From: Muricea muricata | Lineage: Eukaryota; Cnidaria; Anthozoa; Malacalcyonacea; Plexauridae | NCBI GenBank assembly: GCA_963855995.1 | Contig: OY979728.1 | Span: 7,675,330-7,739,329, forward strand | Length of the DNA: 64,000 nucleotides | Direction: 5' to 3' | Shown here: piece by piece, positions 25,234 to 33,381 of the stretch | Layout of the letters: each line of letters begins with the position of its first letter | Position numbering within the stretch: the stretch's first letter is position 1 | Program-made: the position numbers and the translations under genes | The notes under the pieces: model-generated | The model's database searches: none | The model's input: only the letters and a program-made list of their open reading frames with translations | What the model was told of the DNA's origin: nothing

Positions 25234-26907
25234 TTATCGTAGTAGAAATTTCTTCCGGTGTCGGCATGTGGATATGAGTTCGTTACGTTTGTTGAGAGAG
25301 CTTAGTTCGGGGTGGCATATGATGATAATTTTTTCGGACATACATAAGTTACAGCGTTTGGTTTTATTAGAGTATGGTTGTGATTTCTTAATGATTTTCC
25401 AGTTAATGGTATACGAGGTGTTGGAATCTTTTAATTTCCAGATGTGCTTGCTTAGTTCGGTTGCGTTTCTCTTGGTTTTGTTACGGAAGGAGCTGGTGTG
25501 GTTAAGGTAGCGGGTTTTGAAAGTGTTCTCAGTAAGGCCAACGTAGGTTTGAACTTCTTTCGTAGTTTTGTTTGTCACTGCGGCCTGGTAGATTACTGCC
25601 TTTGTCTGGCATTCTCCTTGCAGTGGGCAGGCATCTTTCGCGCGGCAATTGCAATTTCTTTCTGTGATGGTGTTCTTGTTGGCTTCTTTGCGCAGAATGG
25701 TTTTATTTTGCGACGAGATGATGCTCTGGACGTTCGGCATGCAACTATAGCTTAGTTTTAGTGTGTTCCGGTTGAATATTTTGTTTAGCGGGTGGTTTTT
25801 TGGAAATGATTCATCGATTGCTTTAAGGAACTTATGCCCGATGTCGGTTTTGACGTTTGAGGTGAAGGGAGGGTTGTACCAGGTAATATTACGGCTTCTG
25901 CGGTGGGTTTTTTGTGCGGGTTGTGGTTCGTAGTGTAAGTTGTAGCTGTAGCCGCTCTTTTTCAAAGCCTCTTGATATGGGCGAGTGCTTGCGTCGAACG
26001 ATTGCTTATCGGATGAAATTCTCGAAAGACGCTGGTTGATAGTTTCAGGGATTCTACGTAGAATGGACGGAGGATGGTTGCTTTGCACGTTGACGTACTG
26101 AGGGACATTGCCTGGCTTCGTGTACGGTTTAAAGGTGCCGGACCTGAGGTCAAAAGTGATGTCCAGAAAGTTCACGCATTTTTTGTTTGCTTCAATAGTT
26201 AGCTTGAGCTTGTTGTCGTTGAATACCTTGCAGATTTCTTTTTTGATCTTTTCGATCTCTCTGGGTAAAGCATTAAACGCGCCAAGACCATCGTCGCGGT
26301 ACAAGCCAATGTCGTTTCTGTATGCGGTTGGTAAATGCGAAAGTAGGTAGGATCCCACCAGTTCACACGTTTCCGCACCATCAAAACTGCCCATTGTCAC
26401 ATCAAAATTCGAGCTACTGTCCTTCTTGCACCAAGCTTCGGTTTCGCTAAAGAGCAAGGAGTTCTTAGCTTGAATTATGATATGTCTTTCCTTCGCTGTG
26501 ATCTCGTCATACTCGGACGCGAACGTGATGGCCTTGTTTAGAAGCTCGTCTGTGATCGATGGGTAGAAATCGACAACGTCGAAGTTGATAAACGAGTGCG
26601 AGGATTTGTTTTTAGTGTTCTTGAACCATTCAATGACTGAGTCACTGTTTCTCCATTGCATAACACCGGTGGCTGATACTATTTTATTGTTGATCCGTTC
26701 GAGGATTTTTTTGCTCACGATACCGATTTCGGATTTGGCAGGATTGATGAGGCGTGATGTTGGGTTGTTGTCAAAGTTCGGTTTGTGGTCTTTTAATGTG
26801 ATAAAGCATTCTTTCTCGGCCATTGCGTCGATTCTGCTGTCTAGTTTGAGGTCTTTCGCGATTTTCCTTTCTTCCTTGATGATTTCGGCTGTGCTGTTTG
26901 ATGGCGC
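25234..26907 (-). CDS. Penelope-like RT plus GIY-YIG protein, 5'-truncated
   Basis: Open for at least 557 residues from the inverted joint at 26907; the first Met in frame is at 26823. The RT domain has 'LINPAKSEIGIVSKKI', 'NFDVVDFYPSI', 'MGSFDGAETCELVGSYLL' and the YRDD active site in 'GLYRDDGLGAF'. A cysteine-rich linker 'CNCRAKDACPLQGEC' precedes the GIY-YIG endonuclease ('YVGLTENTFKTRYLNH', about residues 435-450). This is the standard Penelope order. No stop or frameshift was seen, but the N-terminal region is missing because the copy breaks at the head-to-head joint with the plus-strand copy. Confidence 0.88.
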   Translation of the reverse strand, partial: APSNSTAEIIKEERKIAKDLKLDSRIDAMAEKECFITLKDHKPNFDNNPTSRLINPAKSEIGIVSKKILERINNKIVSATGVMQWRNSDSVIEWFKNTKNKSSHSFINFDVVDFYPSITDELLNKAITFASEYDEITAKERHIIIQAKNSLLFSETEAWCKKDSSSNFDVTMGSFDGAETCELVGSYLLSHLPTAYRNDIGLYRDDGLGAFNALPREIEKIKKEICKVFNDNKLKLTIEANKKCVNFLDITFDLRSGTFKPYTKPGNVPQYVNVQSNHPPSILRRIPETINQRLSRISSDKQSFDASTRPYQEALKKSGYSYNLHYEPQPAQKTHRRSRNITWYNPPFTSNVKTDIGHKFLKAIDESFPKNHPLNKIFNRNTLKLSYSCMPNVQSIISSQNKTILRKEANKNTITERNCNCRAKDACPLQGECQTKAVIYQAAVTNKTTKEVQTYVGLTENTFKTRYLNHTSSFRNKTKRNATELSKHIWKLKDSNTSYTINWKIIKKSQPYSNKTKRCNLCMSEKIIIICHPELSSLNKRNELISTCRHRKKFLLR

Positions 26908-27190
26908 AGGAAAGACAACGAACTATTCGTACCCGCAGACAAGACTACCAACTTTTACCGCGTGGAACCCGAAACATACAAACAGCTACTACATAACAAC
27001 ATCACAAAAACCTACAAGAAAGCGCCATCAAACAGCACAGCCGAAATCATCAAGGAAGAAAGGAAAATCGCGAAAGACCTCAAACTAGACAGCAGAATTG
27101 ACGCAATGGCCGAGAAAGAATGCTTTATCACATTAAAAGACCACAAACCGAACTTTGATAACAACCCAACATCACGCCTCATCAATCCTG
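26908..27190 (+). pseudogene. Penelope-like protein N-terminal part, split by LINE
   Basis: In-frame sequence beginning 'NELFVPADKTTNFYRVEPET' and running to 'TSRLINPA', where a LINE interrupts it. The remaining part resumes at 31043 with 'KSEIGIVSKK'; the intact order is confirmed by the uninterrupted minus-strand copy. This fragment supplies the N-terminal region missing from that copy. Confidence 0.88.
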
Positions 27191-27212
27191 CCCCCTTGGT
27201 CATCTTGACCCC

Positions 27213-27842
27213 TTGGTCGTCCCCTCAGCAATTGCATCCACTATACACGATCAGTTTGATCCTCCTACAAATAAAAATGTCTATTTTCCCCCAGGGGAAA
27301 AAAACATTTTGAGTAATAATGACAATGGAGCTTGTTATGTTACCCTGGATGAGTTGCGGGGCGACGCTGGACAAAGGAGATGTAATAGCAAGAAAAAATT
27401 AACATATGCAGAAGTTTTAAAATCTAACAATGCAAATATTTCGTCTCAGTTGATATCAAAATCTTCCGATAATCCTAAAGAAAACTGTGATGAAATGCTA
27501 TCCAACACTGATGGTTTTGTCGGTGTACAACGAAAACGGAAAAAATTTAAGTCTTTCTTTGTGTCAGGAATTTCAGAGCATGTAAAGGAAAAACAAATAA
27601 GCTTGTACCTTTCGAGGCGAAATGTCATTCCTAGCCATATATCTGTTTTCCCAAGCAAACGTAAGGGGACAATCTCGGCAAAAATCGGCATACCTATAGC
27701 ATCAGTTTCGAAAGTTCAGGAGAAAACGTTTTGGCCTATGTATGTATATTGCAAGCCTTGGCGACAAAACGACAAAAGAAAACCTGTTGTACAGAGAATT
27801 AATAATATGCCCCAAACGGAGGAATATACAACATACGTATAA
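27213..27842 (+). CDS. LINE ORF1 (gag-like RNA-binding protein)
   Basis: About 209 residues. The N-terminal half is polar; a basic patch 'VQRKRKKFKSFFVSGI' is followed by a compact C-terminal part ending 'WPMYVYCKPW'. That part resembles the RRM/nucleic-acid-binding region ending in a 'VKPW'-type motif in other LINE ORF1 proteins. No zinc knuckle is seen. The expected role is binding LINE RNA to form the transposition particle. The start was chosen as the first Met of the open frame; the 5' leader before it is very short. Its TAA stop shares its last base with the ORF2 start (TAATG), suggesting translational coupling. Confidence 0.78.
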   Translation: MVVPSAIASTIHDQFDPPTNKNVYFPPGEKNILSNNDNGACYVTLDELRGDAGQRRCNSKKKLTYAEVLKSNNANISSQLISKSSDNPKENCDEMLSNTDGFVGVQRKRKKFKSFFVSGISEHVKEKQISLYLSRRNVIPSHISVFPSKRKGTISAKIGIPIASVSKVQEKTFWPMYVYCKPWRQNDKRKPVVQRINNMPQTEEYTTYV

Positions 27843-30802
27843 TGGCAGAGAAACATATGCAAAGCATTCCTACAGTACTTGGTATGGGTAGGCCCAGAGG
27901 TCAGCATTTCAGCCGAACAAAATCGATGCGCACACGAAACTTTGGCAATCTTGTTAACGTCCCTATTATTAGAACTGATTATAACAATCTAAATGAGGTC
28001 TCTATCAATTCTGATAGAGTCTCAGGCGGAAAATCTGTGAAAGGAAATGAAAGAGCTTTTCCTAACCTAATGTTGTCGAATGCAAGATCATTAGCTAATA
28101 AAGTAAATGAACTTGAAATCCTTAAGGAAAGCTACAGAGCAGACCTAATTTTCGTGACAGAAACATGGCTAACAGACTCGGTCCCTGATGAGATTGTTAA
28201 CGTTTCTGGCCTAAACATTGTCAGAAGAGACCGATTGTGTGGAAGAGGTGGGGGAGTAGCAATTTATATTAATCATGATATACCATTAAAAATACGTGAT
28301 GATTTAAACGATCAATTCTTTGAATGTTTATGGGTTACTATCCGGCCGAAGTGGCTACCAAGATCAATTTCAAGGATTGCATTGGGATGTGTATACCTTC
28401 CTCCAAGTCTACTTACATCTGAGATCGATAATTTTTATGACTATTTTATCACTTGTTATGACAAGCTCTGCGTCGAAAGCCCAAATACTGCCATTATTCT
28501 CGGAGGTGACTTCAATCCGGCTAGTAATGGCTTCCAACAGAAACGTTTAGAGAGACACTGTAATTTGAAACAAATTGTAATGCACCCTACTAGAGACACC
28601 AGTACATTGGATTTAATTTTTACTAATATGGCTGATTATTACCAGACTCCGGCAATTGTGGCTCCACTTTCAACTTCGGACCACAACATCATTATCTGGA
28701 AATCTAAGTGTAACATTTCAGAAAAAGGAAATACGGTTAAAATTAAAGTAAGAAAGTTTCGACAACAGCAGTTAGAACGTTTTGATGCCTTATTAGCAAA
28801 TTACGATTGGTCTTCTGTGCTCAACATCTCTGGTACCGATGAAAAAGTTAATACGTTTCTGCACATTACTAATAATATGATCTCTGAACATTTTCCGGAA
28901 AGGACAGTCAGAATGCACAGTAAGGACAAACCCTTTATGACACCAAAAATAAAACGCCTGATTTCTAAAAGGAACATGGCTTTTAAAAGAAAAAATATCG
29001 AATGTGTAAAGAAGCTCAGAAGTCAGATTTCGGCAGAGATTAGGAAAGCAAAAACCTTTTTCTACGAGAATAAAGTAGGTCCAAACCTAAAAAATCGCCC
29101 AAAATCTTGGTGGAAAGTCATTAAGCGTTTGATTGGCAAAAAGTCGGCTAAAGCAACGATGGTGGATCCCTCTACTGGGCTGTTGATGGATGATAAACGG
29201 TCTGCTTGCTTCATAAACCATTTCTTTGCAAACTTAACTAAGGATTACCCAAAAGTGGGAAAAGAATGGCTAGAACCTCATTGCGCGGAAAATTTGCCAC
29301 TAATCACCGTCGATGAAGTGCAACAAGAACTGCAAAAAATTAATGTTAATAAAGCACCTGGCCCTAACGATCCATTACTGAAAATTTTGAAGACCTTTGC
29401 AAAGTACTTTGCTGTACCCTTGACCGAAATCTTCAATGAATCCTTTCAATCTAAAACTTTTCCTAAAGTTTGGAAGAATTATAAAGTGTCGGGTATTCCA
29501 AAATCAATACCTTGTACGCTTGCAGAAGATTTAAGACCAATTGCTTTAACAAGTGTCCTGGCAAAAATCCAAGAAACCTTTGCAGTTAAGTGGATGTATG
29601 ATGATACCACTGGGAAAATTTCGGATTCTCAATATGGTGGTTTACCGCGATCATCTACAGTTAATGCCTTAGTTAAATTACTACATAATTGGCACAAGTT
29701 AATGGACGAAAGGCATAGAGTGATTAGGATAGTCTTCCTCGACTTTCGCAAGGCTTTCGACCTCATCGATCACAATAAATTGCTAGAAAACATGAGATCA
29801 ATGGGTGTAAGACCCGCCTTGATAAAATGGTTTGCTTCGTACTTGAATGAGCGATCTCATTTCACACAGTTTGGGAAAGAAACATCTGATTTTGAAAATG
29901 TTACTGGGGGCGTCCCACAGGGCAGTAAATTGGGACCAATTGCCTTTGTAATTAAAATTAATATGCTACCTAGTGTTATAGAACAAGTTGTTGGAAACGA
30001 GGATGTTGTTGTGGATGGTGATACGATTCTCTTCATGGACGATACCACGAGTTGGGAGGCGTTAGATGTTCATTATCACGTTTCTGGAATGGAAATTGGG
30101 AACATACCCAAGAAAATTGAGTCAGTAAAAACCTTTGCGGAAAACGAGAAAATGGTATTAAACGCAAAAAAATGTAAAGAAATGATCATTGACTTTCGAA
30201 AAGATAGAACAGTTATTCCTGCAATGAAAATAAATGACTGTGTCCTTGAAAGAGTTAGCTCTTATAAATTACTCGGTTTATGGATAGATGATGACCTCAA
30301 GTGGAAATCAAACACGGAATACGTTGTAAAGAAGGCAGCTAAGCGGTTATATTTTTTAAAAACTCTTAAAGGGTACAATGCTCCACGAGAAGACTTAAAG
30401 ATATTTTATATCTCGGCTATCAGATCAATTGTGGAATTTGGAGCTCAAATTTGGCATGGTGGCCTGACACAGGAACAGTCTAAAGATATAGAGAGAATTC
30501 AAAGGCGCGCTATGAAAATAATATGTCCAGGAAAGACTTACAAACAGGCATTAACTGAATGTTGTTTGCACACTCTAGAATACAGAAGAGATATAATGTG
30601 TGTAAATTTAATAAAAGACATGAAACAGCCAACCCACAAACTAAACGATCTTCTGCCACCTATTGTCGGTCTGGTACGGGAGAAACACACGAGACTTAAT
30701 GAAAATAAATTTTATAATTTTAAATGCAAAACAGAACGTTTTAACAATAGTCCTTTAGTATATGCGATCCGCAAATACAATATGGCTTTTGACAATAATT
30801 AA
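27842..30802 (+). CDS. LINE ORF2: APE endonuclease and reverse transcriptase
   Basis: 986 residues, uninterrupted. The APE-type endonuclease occupies about residues 70-290: 'LMLSNARSLANKVNEL', 'VTETWLTD', 'GGGVAIYI', 'ILGGDFNP' and 'LSTSDHNIIIW' contain the expected Asn, Glu, Asp and His residues. The RT spans about 490-800: 'VNKAPGPNDP', 'FLDFRKAFDLIDHNKLL', 'GGVPQGSKLGP' and the active site 'ILFMDDTTSW' (FMDD in place of the commoner F/YADD). The C-terminal region has 'SYKLLGLWIDDDLKW' and 'RIQRRAMKII', as in the CR1/L2/Jockey group. It nicks genomic DNA and primes reverse transcription there. The start ATG overlaps the ORF1 stop. Confidence 0.92.
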   Translation: MAEKHMQSIPTVLGMGRPRGQHFSRTKSMRTRNFGNLVNVPIIRTDYNNLNEVSINSDRVSGGKSVKGNERAFPNLMLSNARSLANKVNELEILKESYRADLIFVTETWLTDSVPDEIVNVSGLNIVRRDRLCGRGGGVAIYINHDIPLKIRDDLNDQFFECLWVTIRPKWLPRSISRIALGCVYLPPSLLTSEIDNFYDYFITCYDKLCVESPNTAIILGGDFNPASNGFQQKRLERHCNLKQIVMHPTRDTSTLDLIFTNMADYYQTPAIVAPLSTSDHNIIIWKSKCNISEKGNTVKIKVRKFRQQQLERFDALLANYDWSSVLNISGTDEKVNTFLHITNNMISEHFPERTVRMHSKDKPFMTPKIKRLISKRNMAFKRKNIECVKKLRSQISAEIRKAKTFFYENKVGPNLKNRPKSWWKVIKRLIGKKSAKATMVDPSTGLLMDDKRSACFINHFFANLTKDYPKVGKEWLEPHCAENLPLITVDEVQQELQKINVNKAPGPNDPLLKILKTFAKYFAVPLTEIFNESFQSKTFPKVWKNYKVSGIPKSIPCTLAEDLRPIALTSVLAKIQETFAVKWMYDDTTGKISDSQYGGLPRSSTVNALVKLLHNWHKLMDERHRVIRIVFLDFRKAFDLIDHNKLLENMRSMGVRPALIKWFASYLNERSHFTQFGKETSDFENVTGGVPQGSKLGPIAFVIKINMLPSVIEQVVGNEDVVVDGDTILFMDDTTSWEALDVHYHVSGMEIGNIPKKIESVKTFAENEKMVLNAKKCKEMIIDFRKDRTVIPAMKINDCVLERVSSYKLLGLWIDDDLKWKSNTEYVVKKAAKRLYFLKTLKGYNAPREDLKIFYISAIRSIVEFGAQIWHGGLTQEQSKDIERIQRRAMKIICPGKTYKQALTECCLHTLEYRRDIMCVNLIKDMKQPTHKLNDLLPPIVGLVREKHTRLNENKFYNFKCKTERFNNSPLVYAIRKYNMAFDNN

Positions 30803-31042
30803 TGGTTTTTTCTTGGATTTCAAATATTTTAACTATTGAACTACTATGGCTTTGGTATTCTGGGGCACTTTTAATTAATTATTTTTAATATAGATTGTAG
30901 TTTTACAAAAACTCTGTAATTGTACTTATATACATATAATTGATTTCGTCTCTCTTTTTCATGTAAATCACATAACAATTTAGCTGTCTAAGCTACTTAA
31001 TGTGTGTATTTTTAATAATAATAATAAATAATAATAATAATA
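30803..31042 (+). other. LINE 3' untranslated region and (AAT)n tail
   Basis: A+T-rich 3' region ending in a run of about nine AAT units that joins directly to Penelope sequence. Microsatellite tails instead of poly(A) are usual in CR1/L2-type elements. Confidence 0.8.
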
Positions 31043-32544
31043 AATCCGAAATCGGTATCGTGAGCAAAAAAATCCTCGAACGGATCAACAATAAAATAGT
31101 ATCAGCCACCGGTGTTATGCAATGGAAAAACAGTGACTCAGTCATTGAATGGTTCAAGAACACTAAAAACAAATCCTCGCACTCGTTTATCAACTTCGAC
31201 GTTGTCGATTTCTACCCATCGATCACAGACGAGCTTCTAAACAAGGCCATCACGTTCGCGTCCGAGTATGACGAGATCACAGCGAAGGAAAGACATATCA
31301 TAATTCAAGCTAAGAACTCCTTGCTCTTTAGCGAAACCGAAGCTTGGTGCAAGAAGGACAGTAGCTCGAATTTTGATGTGACAATGGGCAGTTTTGATGG
31401 TGCGGAAACGAGTGAACTGGTGGGATCCTACCTACTTTCGCATTTACCAACCGCATACAGAAACGACATTGGCTTGTACCGCGACGATGGTCTTGGCGCG
31501 TTTAATGCTTTACCCAGAGAGATCGAAAAGATCAAAAAAGAAATCTGCAAGGTATTCAACGACAACAAGCTCAAGCTAACTATTGAAGCAAACAAAAAAT
31601 GCGTGAACTTTCTGGACATCACTTTTGACCTCAGGTCCGGCACCTTTAAACCGTACACGAAGCCAGGCAATGTCCCTCAGTACGTCAACGTGCAAAGCAA
31701 CCATCCTCCGTCCATTCTACGTAGAATCCCTGAAACTATCAACCAGCGTCTTTCGAGAATTTCATCCGATAAGCAATCGTTCGACGCAAGCACTCGCCCA
31801 TATCAAGAGGCTTTGAAAAAGAGCGGCTACAGCTACAACTTACACTACGAACCACAACCCGCACAAAAAACCCACCGCAGAAGCCGTAATATTACCTGGT
31901 ACAACCCTCCCTTCACCTCAAACGTCAAAACCGACATCGGGCATAAGTTCCTTAAAGCAATCGATGAATCATTTCCAAAAAACCACCCGCTAAACAAAAT
32001 ATTCAACCGGAACACACTAAAACTAAGCTATAGTTGCATGCCGAACGTCCAGAGCATCATCTCGTCGCACAATAAAACCATTCTGCGCAAAGAAGCCAAC
32101 AAGAACACCATCACAGAAAGAAATTGCAATTGCCGCGCGAAAGATGCCTGCCCACTGCAAGGAGAATGCCAGACAAAGGCAGTAATCTACCAGGCCGCAG
32201 TGACAAACAAAACTACGAAAGAAGTTCAAACCTACGTTGGCCTTACTGAGAACACTTTCAAAACCCGCTACCTTAACCACACCAGCTCCTTCCGTAACAA
32301 AACCAAGAGAAACGCAACCGAACTAAGCAAGCACATCTGGAAATTAAAAGATTCCAACACCTCGTATACCATTAACTGGAAAATCATTAAGAAATCACAA
32401 CCATACTCTAATAAAACCAAACGCTGTAACTTATGTATGTCCGAAAAAATTATCATCATATGCCACCCCGAACTAAGCTCTCTCAACAAACGTAACGAAC
32501 TCATATCCACATGCCGACACCGGAAGAAATTTCTACTACGATAA
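31043..32544 (+). pseudogene. Penelope-like RT plus GIY-YIG, 3' part after LINE
   Basis: Continuation of the protein begun at 26908, from 'KSEIGIVSKK' to the stop at 32544. It has the same RT motifs (DVVDFYPS, YRDD), Cys linker and GIY-YIG domain as the minus-strand copy, and only isolated residue differences were noticed ('MQWKNSD' versus 'MQWRNSD'; 'SSHNKT' versus 'SSQNKT'). The frame is open on both sides, so the LINE insertion is the only inactivating event visible. Confidence 0.88.
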
Positions 32545-32633
32545 CACTCTCACCAGGACATGTAACATGATCGAATCATTTAATTATGCATCCCTTGTAC
32601 ATATATTCCGTTGCGCTGTTGTAATATTATATC

Positions 32634-32693
32634 ATTTACCTCATGAGTGTGGCAAGTTCAACACTTGCCATACGAAACAGTCCTGTAGTAAAT
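32634..32693 (+). ncRNA. Hammerhead-like ribozyme fold with altered core (Penelope copy 2)
   Basis: Plus-strand twin of 25085-25144, 90 bp after the stop codon. Stem I is 32634-32639 with 32688-32693, core CTCATGA 32640-32646, stem II 32647-32656 with 32664-32673. GAA is followed by stem III ACAG/CTGT and A32687 at the expected cleavage site. The G5-to-C change is shared with copy 1. Confidence 0.6.
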
Positions 32694-32731
32694 AAAATTT
32701 CGATGAAGTAACTTGTGTTTCTCATCTTGTG

Positions 32732-32945
<214 letters not shown>

Positions 32946-33059
32946 TATTACATAAAGTGTTTAGGCCACGTATGGCACTGTATTGGCATTAAGTGGCGAG
33001 CGCTCAATACTGAGACCAGTAGAGCGAAAATAAATAAACAAATACACAAGTTTTTTGCG

Positions 33060-33103
33060 GTCGCTACTCGGAGTTTCACGCGCTTATGCGATCATCAGGC
33101 AAC
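33060..33103 (-). ncRNA. Hammerhead ribozyme, all core bases present
   Basis: Minus strand, 44 nt: stem I GTTGC/GCGAC (one G-U pair), core CTGATGA, T-T mismatch, stem II CGC/GCG with loop ATAAGC, GAA, stem III ACT/AGT with loop CCG, and A at the cleavage position. It matches the minimal hammerhead type known from Penelope-like elements. It forms the left arm of an inverted repeat; the right arm (33127-33170, plus strand) keeps the core but has lost stem I pairing. Confidence 0.8.
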
Positions 33104-33126
33104 TCTGCACACAAACTTGCAACAAC

Positions 33127-33170
33127 TCGACCTGATGATCGCATAAGCGCGTGAAACTCCGAGTAGCGAC
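33127..33170 (+). ncRNA. Hammerhead motif without stem I
   Basis: Plus strand: CTGATGA (33132-33138), stem II CGC/GCG, GAA, stem III ACT/AGT and the downstream strand GCGAC are all present, but the upstream strand (CTCGAC) cannot pair with GCGAC beyond the first base. Probably inactive alone. It is the right arm of the inverted repeat that includes 33060-33103. Confidence 0.55.
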
Positions 33171-33208
33171 AGCAAAAAACTTGTGTATTTGTTTATTTAT
33201 ATTTATAC

Positions 33209-33264
<56 letters not shown>

Positions 33265-33337
33265 GTTCAGTTGGCTATTTACAGTTAAGAACCATTTGGT
33301 AAGAAGTAAAAATAAAAATAAAAATACTAAATAAGAG

Positions 33338-33381
33338 TCAGTAACTCAGAGTTTCACGCTCGTTGGCGATCTTCAGACTAA
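33338..33381 (-). ncRNA. Hammerhead ribozyme overlapping a Penelope stop codon
   Basis: Minus strand, 44 nt: stem I TTAGT/ACTGA (one G-U pair), core CTGAAGA, T-T mismatch, stem II CGC/GCG with loop CAACGA, GAA, stem III ACT/AGT with loop CTG, and T at the cleavage position. Stem I differs completely from that of the other copies yet still pairs, which is compensatory evidence. The ribozyme is also translated: it encodes the last residues of the GIY-YIG ORF ('SLKIANERETLSY') and the TGA stop lies in the 3' stem I strand. Confidence 0.82.

Larger units (their letters stand above)
27191..31042 (+). mobile_element. Apparently full-length two-ORF LINE (CR1/L2-like group)
   Basis: A 3.85-kb non-LTR retrotransposon inserted in a Penelope-like gene. 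It has a 22-bp 5' leader before ORF1, overlapping ORF1 and ORF2, a 240-bp 3' untranslated region and a (AAT)n tail (31013-31041). No target duplication is evident: the left flank ends '...cctgcc' and the right begins 'aaatccg', exactly the sequence of the uninterrupted copy. The short leader suggests a small 5' truncation is possible. Both ORFs are open. Confidence 0.88.

Noticed and set aside
25268..26350. Plus-strand frames of 80-85 residues
   Set aside because: Antisense to the Penelope RT gene on the minus strand.
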